Shown piece by piece: positions 42,000 through 50,665 of a stretch of 64,000 bases of DNA. Each line of letters opens with the position of its first letter. Positions within the stretch are counted from its first letter, which is position 1. The notes beneath the pieces are model-generated. The model was not told the origin of the DNA. It was given only the letters and a program-made list of their open reading frames with translations, and made no database searches. This DNA is from Spongiibacteraceae bacterium UBA5047 (GTDB taxonomy: Bacteria > Pseudomonadota > Gammaproteobacteria > Pseudomonadales > Spongiibacteraceae), in contig DIBR01000014.1 of the NCBI GenBank assembly GCA_002415025.1, positions 22,292 through 86,291 on the forward strand. Reading direction: 5' to 3'. A program made the translations under genes and the position numbers.

Positions 42000-43366
42000 T
42001 GAATGCTCGCATCCTGCACTGAATCAGCCAGATCCAAATGATCTCGCTGCCCCTGATGGGCACGACAGCGGTCGCCCTCACCGTGGCGAAAGAACTTGGG
42101 TTTAAGCACTTTATCTATTGGCTCGCCGCAAACCTTGCCTGCCTCATCGGTATGACGACACACCGGCAGCCGATAGTGCATCATCCACTCGCGGTAGTGT
42201 TCTTCGATGACGCCGCAGCGCTCTGCAACAAAGGCGATGGGATTACTTAAATAATCGGTGATTTCGGCCGGGGTCAGCACAAGATGCTCTATACCCGGAT
42301 GATAGGCCACAAAGGTGATGCCGCTGTCAGTCATACGCTGCAACACCTGACCGCTATCGTTCTTCAAGAGCGACTGCTGTTCTTTCTTCAACTGCGCAAC
42401 CTCTTCCCGCAGGCTGCCTATCTGCTCGCCGCGGTAGTGCAATTCGGCCTCGCGCATACTGATGCGCTCCTGCAGCTCTTCTGCCTGCTGCGCCAACCGC
42501 TCGTTGAGCTCGGTCGAAAACTGCTCCCGCAATACCTCCAGCTCCGCCGAGTAGGAAGCACTCCCCTTCTTCAGGGTATCCTCGTAGTTTTCGCGAATCT
42601 TGTTGAACTGCTGCTGGTGCCTGTCGACCGCCTGCTGTAACTCCAGCTCATTGCGCCGCGATTTTGACAGGCGCCGCTTAAACTCCTGCTGCACCTCATC
42701 ACGCTTTTGCATGCGCTCCTGATGCTCGCTCTCCAGCATTTCAACACGACGTTTCAGGCGCTCACCCAGCGTTTTCAGTTCCAGCTCGTGCTTCCCGCGC
42801 AAGTCCTCAAGACGGCGCCGGTATTTGCGATTAAAGGCAGGTCCGCTACGAACCGGCGCAGAGGCCGGCTCGGATACAACAACCGGGGGCGCCACCGCTC
42901 GCGGCGCTTCAGGCACCGAACGCTCAGCTACCAAACCCAGACGATTTCGGCTTACCGCTTCTTTTAGCAGATCAAAGGTTGAAAGGTTTCCCTGTAACTC
43001 CGGGTCCCACAGCTTGTCTTTATACCAGGCAACCGGGCAGGAGCTGCGACAGGCGAGCCGGATAACACCCTCGCCCAGATTGGGACCATTCAAACCATGA
43101 TCAGCAAGATGCTGTAGCGGGATGTTCCAGCTGGCCTCAACTTGCCCGTCATCGGTGAAAGGCACCGTGAAAAACACTGCCGACTGGATATTCAGGCGGG
43201 GGGTAATTTGCAGAAAAACCGCTTTTACAACGCGTCCGGCATAGCCCGGGAGGCCGATATAACCGTCGAGAACTGCCTCAAACTCGGGGTACAGCACTTC
43301 CTTGTCAACCAGGTCGCCCTTGAAAAAAATAACGGCCTCATTGCTCCCTGCCTTAATATCGGGCAT
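41996..43366 (-). CDS. Coiled-coil protein with C-terminal Cys/His cluster, function unknown
   Basis: 456 residues from the ATG at 43366, chosen for AAAGG just upstream; an ATG 11 codons earlier is possible. An N-terminal globular part (SNEAVIFFKGDLVDKEVLYP, WYKDKLWDPELQGNLSTFDLL) is followed by a long coiled coil from about residue 190 to 350 with heptads rich in Glu, Arg, Leu and Gln. The last 60 residues hold CRHTDEAGKVCGEP and RHGEGDRCRAH, a Cys/His set that could bind zinc. I do not recognise the family. It is coupled to the PLP enzyme gene downstream. Confidence 0.7.
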   Translation of the reverse strand: MPDIKAGSNEAVIFFKGDLVDKEVLYPEFEAVLDGYIGLPGYAGRVVKAVFLQITPRLNIQSAVFFTVPFTDDGQVEASWNIPLQHLADHGLNGPNLGEGVIRLACRSSCPVAWYKDKLWDPELQGNLSTFDLLKEAVSRNRLGLVAERSVPEAPRAVAPPVVVSEPASAPVRSGPAFNRKYRRRLEDLRGKHELELKTLGERLKRRVEMLESEHQERMQKRDEVQQEFKRRLSKSRRNELELQQAVDRHQQQFNKIRENYEDTLKKGSASYSAELEVLREQFSTELNERLAQQAEELQERISMREAELHYRGEQIGSLREEVAQLKKEQQSLLKNDSGQVLQRMTDSGITFVAYHPGIEHLVLTPAEITDYLSNPIAFVAERCGVIEEHYREWMMHYRLPVCRHTDEAGKVCGEPIDKVLKPKFFRHGEGDRCRAHQGQRDHLDLADSVQDASIH

Positions 43367-43658
43367 ACACCTTTGGCTCCCACTCGCCACAAAGGACATA
43401 ACTTCTGGATACTATACGTAAAGCATAGACTCAATTGGGAACGGCATCACACTAATTTGACTCCAATTTCCGCACGTGAGGCGCTCTTCCTCACGGCGAA
43501 GAGGCCGACGGCACTGCCTGAATGCCTACGATGCCAGTCCCGGCTCGCGCTTCCCTCTCAGGCGTTTATTATTTGTGCAATTGGGCTTAGGATGGGCAGT
43601 TAATACAGAATGCTCCACAGAGCAGCAGAATGTCTGATCGAAAACCCCAGGGGGCCGC

Positions 43659-45092
43659 ATGAACAATCTGGCAGAAGCACAATCTATTCAGTCACCATCA
43701 CGTATCGCAAATATCTTCGACAAACAACGCAGTGCGTCGAGGCGCGCGCCCTACCCCAGCCTCAGCGAACGCATTGAGCACATCGACAAACTGGCCAGAC
43801 TGCTGGAAACCCACCAGGACGCTATTGCCGAAGCCATCTCCACCGACTTTGGCAACCGCCCCAGCCAGGAGTCCAAAGTGCTGGAAATTTTCGGCCTTAT
43901 CAGCGGCTGCAACTATACCCGCAAGCGACTAAAAAAATGGATGAAACCGCAAAAGCGCCACGTGGGGCTGGCCTTCTTTGGCGCCAAAAACACGGTTATT
44001 CCGCAGCCCAAGGGCGTTGTCGGCATCGTCACCCCGTGGAATTATCCGTTGTTTCTGGCTTTAAGCCCGGCTATCAGCGCCCTGGCGGCGGGCAACCGCT
44101 GCATTATCAAAATGGCATCAAACTCCCAAACCCTCGCGAAGCTGATGGAAAAGCTAATCAGTGCCGAGTTTGACGAGACCGTTCTGGCCGTGGTGCCCGG
44201 CGTGTCCGCTGGCGAATTCACCCACCTGCCGTGGGATCACCTCGTATTCACCGGTTCGCCTGCCACCGCCAAAACGGTAATGGAGACAGCCGCCAAGTAT
44301 CTGACGCCCGTAACACTTGAACTGGGCGGCAAATCGCCCACCATCATCGCCGACGACTTTGATATCAAGGTGGCCGCCGAGCGTCTGTTGTACGGCAAGT
44401 TTCTCAATGCAGGCCAAACCTGTGTCGCCCCCGACTATGTGTTTGTGCCCCGAGGCAAAGTACAGGCCTTTGTTGACGCAGCCAAAACCGTGGTCAAACA
44501 GCGCTACCCGCAGCTCGACACCGCCGACTACACCTCCATTATTGACGAGAAATCCTACCAGCGGCTGAGCAAAACACTGGATGACGCCACAAGCAAAGGA
44601 GCCAAAGCCGTCAACCTGATGGGCCAGGTCGTCAAGGACGACAAACTGCGCAAGATCGCGCCCCATGTCGTATGCGATGTGAACCCGAATATGATGATCA
44701 TGCAGGATGAAATTTTCGGGCCACTGCTGCCGCTCAAGCCCTACGACAAAATAGAGGAAGTCATTGAGTACATTAATGAGAATGAGCGGCCATTGGCTCT
44801 GTATCTCTATAGCAACAACAAGGCGCTGCAAAATCAGGTGATTTACAACACCCTGTCCGGCGGTATGTGCATCAACGACAGCGTAGTGCATGTGGCTCAG
44901 CACGATATGCCGTTCGGCGGCGTGGGCAACTCCGGCATGGGCCACTATCACGGCCATGAAGGCTTTATCGAGTTTTCGAAAATGCGCCCGATATTCAAAC
45001 AGGGGCCGATGAGCGGATTGTTAATGATGGCGCCGCCCTATGGGGCCACGTTCGACAAGATGTACAAGATGATGCTGAAGCTAAAACTGTGA
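43659..45092 (+). CDS. NAD(P)-dependent aldehyde dehydrogenase, coniferyl aldehyde dehydrogenase type
   Basis: 477 residues. Landmarks are VGIVTPWNYPLFLALSPA, the glycine motif FTGSPATAKTVMETAA, the catalytic Glu in LELGGKSP and the catalytic Cys in NAGQTCVAPDY. The short N-terminus, FGNRPSQESKVLEIFGLI, and MGHYHGHEGFIEFS place it with coniferyl aldehyde dehydrogenases, which also oxidise long or aromatic aldehydes. GGGGGCC precedes the ATG. The C-terminus is hydrophobic and basic (MSGLLMMAPPYG, KMYKMMLKLKL), possibly membrane-associating as in fatty aldehyde dehydrogenases. Transcribed alone. Confidence 0.92.
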   Translation: MNNLAEAQSIQSPSRIANIFDKQRSASRRAPYPSLSERIEHIDKLARLLETHQDAIAEAISTDFGNRPSQESKVLEIFGLISGCNYTRKRLKKWMKPQKRHVGLAFFGAKNTVIPQPKGVVGIVTPWNYPLFLALSPAISALAAGNRCIIKMASNSQTLAKLMEKLISAEFDETVLAVVPGVSAGEFTHLPWDHLVFTGSPATAKTVMETAAKYLTPVTLELGGKSPTIIADDFDIKVAAERLLYGKFLNAGQTCVAPDYVFVPRGKVQAFVDAAKTVVKQRYPQLDTADYTSIIDEKSYQRLSKTLDDATSKGAKAVNLMGQVVKDDKLRKIAPHVVCDVNPNMMIMQDEIFGPLLPLKPYDKIEEVIEYINENERPLALYLYSNNKALQNQVIYNTLSGGMCINDSVVHVAQHDMPFGGVGNSGMGHYHGHEGFIEFSKMRPIFKQGPMSGLLMMAPPYGATFDKMYKMMLKLKL

Positions 45093-45113
45093 AGAGGTGA
45101 CGCCGGCAACGCT

Positions 45114-45172
45114 GCGCTTATCCCGGCCTACGAAACGCAATCAGGCTAATGTAGGCCCTAATAAGCGAAGCG
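45114..45172. repeat. REP-like inverted repeat downstream of aldehyde dehydrogenase
   Basis: The arms CGCTTAT-CCCGGCCTAC and GTAGGCC-CTAATAAGCG face each other over a loop of about 19 bases. GTAGG-CGGAT-type palindromes at gene ends are widespread extragenic repeats in gammaproteobacteria. Copy number elsewhere in the genome cannot be seen here. Confidence 0.5.
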
Positions 45173-45223
45173 TTTCGGGCGCCTTTGCCCGCATTTCGCA
45201 CTCTGGTTTCTTTCAATACAAAC

Positions 45224-45249
45224 AAAAAACCCTGCTCAATGGCAGGGTT
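45224..45249 (-). terminator. Terminator of the tRNA-Val/tRNA-Asp transcript
   Basis: On the minus strand AACCCTGC and GCAGGGTT form an 8-base stem with a 6-base loop, followed by TTTTTTG. It lies 30 bases after the tRNA-Asp end. Confidence 0.9.
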
Positions 45250-45278
45250 CCGTGTACTTCTAACTATCTGGGTTTGTA

Positions 45279-45355
45279 TGGCGGACCGGACGGGACTCGA
45301 ACCCGCGACCTCCGGCGTGACAGGCCGGCATTCTAACCAACTGAACTACCGGTCC
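45279..45355 (-). tRNA. tRNA-Asp (anticodon GTC)
   Basis: 77 bases including encoded CCA. Acceptor arms GGACCGG and CCGGTCC with discriminator G, D arm with AGTTCAGTTGGTTAGA, anticodon loop CCTGTCACG, T arm CGGGTTCGAGTCCCG. All four stems pair. It closely follows the E. coli tRNA-Asp sequence. Confidence 0.97.
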
Positions 45356-45380
45356 GCATAACAAACCAACTCGCTTAATA

Positions 45381-45456
45381 TGGTGGGTGGTGACGGGATC
45401 GAACCGCCGACCCTCTGCTTGTAAGGCAGATGCTCTCCCAGCTGAGCTAACCACCC
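45381..45456 (-). tRNA. tRNA-Val (anticodon TAC)
   Basis: 76 bases including encoded CCA. Acceptor GGGTGGT / ACCACCC, D arm TAGCTCAGCTGGGAGA, anticodon loop CCTTACAAG, T arm GGCGGTTCGATCCCGTC. It is 25 bases upstream of tRNA-Asp on the same strand, so the two are one transcript. Confidence 0.97.
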
Positions 45457-45473
45457 CTACGCGAGTGGAGCGC

Positions 45474-45501
45474 ATTCTACAGTAAACCCTTCGCTTGTCA
45501 A
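45474..45501 (-). promoter_or_regulatory. Sigma-70 promoter of the tRNA pair
   Basis: On the minus strand a perfect TTGACA (-35) is followed after 16 bases by TAGAAT (-10). A GC-rich start region, typical of stringent tRNA promoters, follows, and the mature tRNA-Val begins 18 bases downstream of the -10 box. Confidence 0.9.
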
Positions 45502-45659
45502 ACGTAACGACGACATTTTTTCAGGCCTGAATAAAGCATGATCAATTCGACTGATTATTGAACGAATTCAGGCACTAATGGAGCGTAGACACGCTGCTGT
45601 ACATCGCCGACAGCGAGCATTACCATAGCCGCGTTTTGGGTAATCGCCGGGCCATACTC

Positions 45660-46013
45660 GTGGAAGTTTTCAAGGAATTCAGTTTTGAAGCAGCACACCG
45701 ACTACCTCAGGTGCCGGCCGACCATAAATGTAGCCGTCTCCACGGGCACACATTCTATGTTCGCTTAAGCGTCAGCGGCGAGTTGAATCCCGACATGGGC
45801 TGGCTAATGGACTTCGCTGATATCAAATCAGCCTTCCAGCCTATCTATGATCGTCTGGACCACTACTACCTCAATGACATTCCAGGGCTGGAAAACCCCA
45901 CCAGCGAAAATCTGGCCGTCTGGATCTGGCAGGAACTCAAGCCTCGGCTGCCCCAACTCAGTGCCGTTGAGATTCGGGAAACCTGCACCAGCGGGTGCAT
46001 TTTCCGCGGCTGA
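45660..46013 (+). CDS. queD: 6-carboxy-5,6,7,8-tetrahydropterin synthase QueD
   Basis: 117 residues from a GTG at 45660, where homology begins (EVFKEFSFEAAHRLP); an upstream TTG would add eight residues. The zinc histidines are in AAHRLP and RLHGHTFYV, the catalytic Cys in HKCSRLHG, and the late RETCTSGCIF holds the conserved Glu. It makes the first pterin intermediate of queuosine and related 7-deazaguanine synthesis. No strong ribosome-binding site was seen. Other queuosine genes are not in the window. Confidence 0.93.
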   Translation: MEVFKEFSFEAAHRLPQVPADHKCSRLHGHTFYVRLSVSGELNPDMGWLMDFADIKSAFQPIYDRLDHYYLNDIPGLENPTSENLAVWIWQELKPRLPQLSAVEIRETCTSGCIFRG

Positions 46014-46315
46014 TTCGCCGCAAAGCCACCGCTCTAAAAAAAGTGTTACCGCACAACAACGCTTTCGACCCCGTTTTGTCGCCTGAGAGGTAACAGGTTA
46101 CTATTTTAAGCAGTGCCGGGTAACAATTATTCACAAGACTCTCATGCGGTTAAAATTTATTCAGAATCAGCCTCCCTCTTAACCAGTCGCTTTATGAACA
46201 CTCCATAACTATATGTATTTATTATAATAATTGATTATGAGTGAAAATTAGACAGTTTGCTGCAGGCCTCAAAAACTCTCGCGTGCATCGCAAATTAGAC
46301 ATTTTATTCACTGAC

Positions 46316-46338
46316 TTATCCACAGATTCTGTGGACAA
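46316..46338. promoter_or_regulatory. Inverted pair of DnaA-box-like sequences
   Basis: TTATCCACA (perfect DnaA box) at 46316-46324 is followed by TGTGGACAA at 46330-46338, whose complement TTGTCCACA differs by one base. About 65 bases upstream lies a strongly A+T-rich stretch. Two boxes are too few for a normal oriC. They may titrate DnaA or regulate a promoter. Confidence 0.4.
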
Positions 46339-46538
46339 CGTCATCGCACTGTCACAACCTCTAAGTGTTCCCGTTAGGAGCAATTCAGCAGCCTGTTTTT
46401 TGATATCTCAGAGCCGGTCGGGCGTGTCGCGTGAGTGCCTGTTTACGCCCTCACCAAAATGGCCCTACCATAAGCGCTTCAGAGCCAACGGCCCTTATGA
46501 CGAAGTGATGACATAAATATTAAGGTCTTGGGTCATTT

Positions 46539-46571
46539 TGTCATATTTCTGTCACACCCCGTCACCATAAT
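46539..46571 (+). promoter_or_regulatory. Pho-box-like promoter of the porin gene
   Basis: TGTCATATTTCTGTCAC contains two TGTCA half-sites exactly 11 bases apart, as in the PhoB box (CTGTCATAWAWCTGTCAY). A CATAAT -10 box follows at 46566-46571, 10 bases further, the geometry of PhoB-activated promoters that lack a -35. The porin ATG is 118 bases downstream. Confidence 0.65.
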
Positions 46572-46688
46572 AGCCCCTCAACGGCCCCTGCCCTCGCTGC
46601 AGATGTCGTTTCAGGTTAGGAGACTCGCACCATACTCACGCGTAGTAGGCGGTCTCACCAACAATGGCTTCTCCGGGAGAGAACTTGG

Positions 46689-47660
46689 ATGAAACAAAAA
46701 ATACTGCCTCTGGCCATCGCCAGCCTTGCTGCCTGCGGTGCCACTCACGCTGAGATTACCCCCTACGGCAAACTGAATGTGAGTATCAACAACGACTCAA
46801 TTGAAAGCGCCACCGGCACGAATAACGAAGTCACGCAAAACTCCAATGCTTCCCGACTGGGCTTCAAAGGAAGCTTTGCGATCAATGACGCACTGCAAGC
46901 CATTTACAAGATGGAATATGAAGTATTTGTTGACGATGGCGACGATGGCACCGGCAACAACTTCAAACAACGCAATATCTATGCGGGTCTCCAGGGCAAT
47001 TGGGGCACAGCCATTATCGGTAATTTCGATACGCCACTGAAAGTTATCGGCAAACTCGCCGATCAGTTCAACGACTATCACATGGCTGACATCAAAAACT
47101 ACGCCGAGGGTGAAAACCGCGAGGAAAACCTCGTGCAGTACACCACGCCTTCGTATGCGGGCTTTACCGGCGCTGTCGCAATCCAGCAGGGTGAAACAGC
47201 CCAGCGGGATTCTCTGGCAGACGGCGTTTCGGCTGTTATCCAATACCAGGCCAACGGCTTAACCGTTGCGGTCGCGGCCGATTCCGAGGTCGACAAGAAT
47301 GCGGTCAACTCGGTGCGCGACACCGTTCGGGCGGTAGCCAGCTACTCTTTTGGTATTTACGAAGTGGCGGCACTCTGGCAAGACAGTGAATTGTCGAATG
47401 TGGCTGCAGACGACGCACAGGACACTGTGATTGTGAGTGGCGCGGTCAAGGTTGCTGACAATATCAAAATCAAGGCTCAGGCGGGACGAACGTCAGAAGA
47501 CAACACCAAGATTGACATCACCCAGATTGCCCTTGGGGTTGATTTCCAGTTGAGTAAATCGGCGAAATGGTATCTCTATGCTGCCAATCTGGAAACCGAC
47601 GCTCCGGCACAAACGCTTGACGCCGATACCGTTGGCGCCGGGTTCGAAGTCAAGTTTTAA
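46689..47660 (+). CDS. Gram-negative porin, outer membrane
   Basis: 323 residues. Signal peptide MKQKILPLAIASLAACGATHA, then EITPYGKLNVSIN, the usual first strand of general porins. Later landmarks are SRLGFKGSF, LQAIYKMEYEV, RNIYAGLQGNWGTAIIGNFDTP and a C-terminal phenylalanine (GFEVKF). It forms a diffusion channel for small solutes. A Pho-box-like element upstream suggests induction by phosphate limitation, as for OprP or PhoE, but the protein itself is of the general porin fold. A strong terminator follows. Confidence 0.93.
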   Translation: MKQKILPLAIASLAACGATHAEITPYGKLNVSINNDSIESATGTNNEVTQNSNASRLGFKGSFAINDALQAIYKMEYEVFVDDGDDGTGNNFKQRNIYAGLQGNWGTAIIGNFDTPLKVIGKLADQFNDYHMADIKNYAEGENREENLVQYTTPSYAGFTGAVAIQQGETAQRDSLADGVSAVIQYQANGLTVAVAADSEVDKNAVNSVRDTVRAVASYSFGIYEVAALWQDSELSNVAADDAQDTVIVSGAVKVADNIKIKAQAGRTSEDNTKIDITQIALGVDFQLSKSAKWYLYAANLETDAPAQTLDADTVGAGFEVKF

Positions 47661-47681
47661 ACCTCCATCCAGTACTTTTAT

Positions 47682-47706
47682 AGCCACCGAAAGGTGGCTT
47701 TTTTTT
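47682..47706 (+). terminator. Terminator of the porin gene
   Basis: AGCCACC / GGTGGCT stem with a GAAA loop, followed by eight T. It lies 22 bases past the porin stop. Confidence 0.92.
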
Positions 47707-47819
47707 GGTCGAGGCAAATCCGTCGAGCCTACGCCGCCATACAGTAGGCCTGCATAAGCCGCAGGCGTCAGCGTGGCCCGCGAAGCGCAGTGGCCATGCG
47801 GGCATCGACGCTACTGAGC

Positions 47820-47842
47820 AGAACAAGCCACCCGAGGGTGGC
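47820..47842 (-). terminator. Possible terminator of TBDR C
   Basis: On the minus strand GCCACCC / GGGTGGC (47827-47842, 2-base loop in the sequence) is followed by TTGTTCT. The stem is strong but the T tract is interrupted. It lies 27 bases after the TBDR stop. Confidence 0.5.
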
Positions 47843-47868
47843 ATGCTCAAGTGTGGCGGGCAGGCGGC

Positions 47869-50550
47869 TCAGTATGAATACTTCGCGCTTATTCCCCAGC
47901 TCCGCCCGACATCCTGCTCAATGATGGCGACGTTGCGACCGGAAGAATTCTTCTGCTCAAACGCCCGCTCCTGCTCAAGAATGTTCTGAATTTTCAGACT
48001 CAGGGACAGTGTATCCGTGGGATAGTAGGTGTAGGTCAGATCCAGCGAATGAAAGGGTTGCTCGAAGGCATCGTCATTGCCCGCCACCCCCGCAAAGTAA
48101 ATTCGCTCGCCAAACACGTTATATATCAATGACGCACTGTGAATACCACCGGGCGAATCGTAACCGAGCTGTGCATTCGCCACGTACTCCGAGTGCCCTG
48201 TCAGCCTGCGTTTGTCGTTGGTCAATACGTTGTTAGTCGTATCAATCGAGACTTCCGAGTCGCTGATAGCCACGTTCCCGGAGACGAACAGGCCATCAAT
48301 TTTCACCAGGCTTGCGGGCAGGCTCATCAGACCTTCGAATTCGATCCCGAGAATATCCCCGGTATCTGCATTTTCGTAAGTCAGTACCACGTTGTCGTCC
48401 GACCCGGGCTGCCGCACGGTTTCAATGGGCGCATCGATGTCCTTGTAAAACAGCGACACCGTAAAATTGTCACCGTTCTCGTAGAAGAACTCCGCCCGTA
48501 AATCCAGATGGTTAATATCAGAGCTTTCTACCTGAGGGTTACCACGAACCCGCTGGTTGATTTGCGGGTCGATATACACCACGGCAGCCGACTCCCGCAG
48601 ATCCGGTCGCACGACTGTTTGTGCAAAGCTGGCGCGCAACTGGTATTCCTCCGAACCCAGCAAGCCGGCATCGGAGAAGGTCAGGGCCGCCGAGTGATAC
48701 CAATCATCTTCAACAAAGGCAAAGCGCTGCGCGGGATCAGAGAGTGCCTGAATTTGTGTTTGCAGGGACGACCCGGTGAAGTCCAGCAAGTCTACGGTCA
48801 GCAAGGCCTGCTTGAATTCTTCCCAGCGCGTGCCGACCGTTGCCCGCCAGTTCTCGTTAACACGCCAGTCCAGCTCGCCAAAATAGGCATTCAGTTTGCG
48901 CGCCGCGATGTAGCTCTCTGTGCCAAAGTTGCTGCCCAGTGATGCAGAAAAGTCGTTACTCAAGTCGCCCAGATTGCTATCCGAGACAACACGCCCCGGC
49001 TCACCGGCCAGTACGCTGGAGCCTAGCCCGGTAGTGCTGATATTCACCGTGTACTGATAGTATTCGCGCTGCTTTTCTGAGGCTGCAAACCCGCCTTTTA
49101 CGGTCAGCTCGCCGACGTCGAGAAGTAGGGGTAGTTCGAAATCACCGCCCCAGCTTTGCTCTTCATCATCCAGCTCAAGAAAGATGTGTTGACCCGCAGC
49201 GGGCGCGGGTGACACCTGGGTAAAACCGGTATTGATGTCTCGACTGCCATTGTACACCGCCTGATTGGGCACATCGGTCGTCACGGTCGCGTCAGAATAA
49301 AACCAGCTCAGTCGCAGGCTTTCCAGAAAGCCTAAACGCTCGCTCCAGTTGTAGCTGCGCTCCAGCCCTTCAAGACTATGCTGCCCGGTGAACTGAATCA
49401 TATCCAGTTCACGCTCTTCGGTCCGCGTCTGATAGCGAACTACCTGGTTACCGTCGACAGGAGAGTTGTTTTGGTCAAAGCCGCTGGAAATACTCGCGTC
49501 TTTCACATCGTGGTTGATCTTGAAATAGCTCGCGCCCACTGCATGCGTGTTGCCGTATTCAGCACCAAGTGTAGCCGAGAGTGTTCGGCGCTCTTCTTCA
49601 GTACTACGTTTGATGTCTGCATACCGCGTTTCAGGGCTGCCGATCTCGCGATTGCTTTGATCCCGGTTTCGGAACTGTTCGTTAAGCGCTGCGCTTATCG
49701 AGCCGCCCACCAACCACTGATATCCCACATCGTAGGAATTGCCAAGCGCGAGCTTGTAATCCTGATCCGGTTCTCCGCCCCGGTCGATACTGATATCACG
49801 CGGTAGTGACAGCATAATATTTCGCTGAATCTGCTCTGCCTGCTGCGCACTGGTGTTGTTACCGGCGTCATTTTCGGTTGAAAAGATATTCGACTGGGAA
49901 ATGTCCCCCCGGTAGCGCGATATGGCAGCGGCTACGGCGTCCGGTAGAGGTTTGATACTGCTGTCGCTGTATTCGAGCCCGGAGTTGCTGATGCTATCGC
50001 CACCCGTACCCAGACTGAAGCTGGCGAGCGGCGCTTTCGGAAAACTCTTGGTGCGTATATCAATCGCTCCACCACCAAAGTTGGCTGGTAAAGAAGAACC
50101 AAAGGCCTTTTGAACCTTGAGCGATTCAACAATGGATGTGGGGAACAGGTCGAGCGGAATGACGCTGCGAGCCAGATCCGGGGACGGCACCACGGCGCCG
50201 TTAACCGTCACGCTTGAGTAACGTTCACCCAAACCGCGAATGTAAATGAACTTGCTATCGATCAGAGTCAGACCGGGCAATCTGCGCAGGGCTCCGGCAA
50301 TGGTTGAATCACCCGCTCGCTCTATGGCTTCAAAGCCCAAAAAATCTGCGGAATACGGTATTTCCAGTCGCTCATCCACAATAGATGACGCAACACTTTT
50401 CAGGCGCCCGGTGACGACAACTTCCTCAATCACCTTAGGCGCTGCGAACTCTTCCTGCGCCTGCACGCCTGCGGTCAGCAGTGTTCCGGCGCCAGCCATC
50501 GAACCCAGCATGATCGCCAGCGACAAACGGTTTCTTTTAAATGTATGCAT
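47869..50550 (-). CDS. TonB-dependent outer-membrane receptor (TBDR C)
   Basis: 893 residues from the ATG at 50550; a GTG five codons upstream is the alternative. Signal peptide (to about residue 31), TonB-box region PKVIEEVVVTGR, plug domain with IRGLGERYSSVTVNGAVVP and GGGAIDIRTKSFP, and a 22-strand type barrel ending WGISAKYSY. The IRGLGERY plug type differs from TBDRs A and B, so this is a separate lineage. It follows the beta-helix lipoprotein gene on the same strand with 115 bases and a hairpin between. A Pho-box-like element before the lipoprotein suggests both respond to phosphate limitation and may import a phosphorus compound. Confidence 0.95.
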   Translation of the reverse strand: MHTFKRNRLSLAIMLGSMAGAGTLLTAGVQAQEEFAAPKVIEEVVVTGRLKSVASSIVDERLEIPYSADFLGFEAIERAGDSTIAGALRRLPGLTLIDSKFIYIRGLGERYSSVTVNGAVVPSPDLARSVIPLDLFPTSIVESLKVQKAFGSSLPANFGGGAIDIRTKSFPKAPLASFSLGTGGDSISNSGLEYSDSSIKPLPDAVAAAISRYRGDISQSNIFSTENDAGNNTSAQQAEQIQRNIMLSLPRDISIDRGGEPDQDYKLALGNSYDVGYQWLVGGSISAALNEQFRNRDQSNREIGSPETRYADIKRSTEEERRTLSATLGAEYGNTHAVGASYFKINHDVKDASISSGFDQNNSPVDGNQVVRYQTRTEERELDMIQFTGQHSLEGLERSYNWSERLGFLESLRLSWFYSDATVTTDVPNQAVYNGSRDINTGFTQVSPAPAAGQHIFLELDDEEQSWGGDFELPLLLDVGELTVKGGFAASEKQREYYQYTVNISTTGLGSSVLAGEPGRVVSDSNLGDLSNDFSASLGSNFGTESYIAARKLNAYFGELDWRVNENWRATVGTRWEEFKQALLTVDLLDFTGSSLQTQIQALSDPAQRFAFVEDDWYHSAALTFSDAGLLGSEEYQLRASFAQTVVRPDLRESAAVVYIDPQINQRVRGNPQVESSDINHLDLRAEFFYENGDNFTVSLFYKDIDAPIETVRQPGSDDNVVLTYENADTGDILGIEFEGLMSLPASLVKIDGLFVSGNVAISDSEVSIDTTNNVLTNDKRRLTGHSEYVANAQLGYDSPGGIHSASLIYNVFGERIYFAGVAGNDDAFEQPFHSLDLTYTYYPTDTLSLSLKIQNILEQERAFEQKNSSGRNVAIIEQDVGRSWGISAKYSY

Positions 50551-50605
50551 GATTTGAAAACTCACTGCTCTGGAGATTGGAATCTCAGCTGAATCTTTTG
50601 CGAGA

Positions 50606-50626
50606 CAGGGCGCCTTTTGCGCCCTG
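50606..50626 (-). promoter_or_regulatory. Intercistronic hairpin between lipoprotein and TBDR C genes
   Basis: Perfect 8-base arms CAGGGCGC and GCGCCCTG with a 5-base loop, without a T tract. It lies 40 bases past the lipoprotein stop. A stem without T run inside an operon usually stabilises or processes the transcript, giving the two genes different expression levels (inference). Confidence 0.5.
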
Positions 50627-50665
50627 CTTCACACTCGATGGGTAACAACACGACAGAGTCAGCAA

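Larger units (their letters stand above)
46014..46688. other. Long intergenic region before porin, with regulatory motifs
   Basis: A 675-base gap without a convincing gene. It holds an A+T-rich stretch (46195-46250), an inverted pair of DnaA-box-like 9-mers (46316-46338), and a Pho-box-like promoter near 46539-46571. The remaining leader to the porin ATG is about 115 bases with GGAGAG close to the start. Confidence 0.6.

Noticed and set aside
45279..45456. tRNA pair as an attachment site for an integrated element
   Set aside because: No integrase gene and no duplicated tRNA 3' end was found nearby.
46195..46338. Chromosomal oriC
   Set aside because: Only two DnaA boxes and no dnaA, dnaN, mnmG or rpmH genes nearby.
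46241..46516. 91-codon plus-strand frame before the porin
   Set aside because: It covers the DnaA-box pair and lies just before the Pho-box promoter; composition is not protein-like and no start signal is seen.
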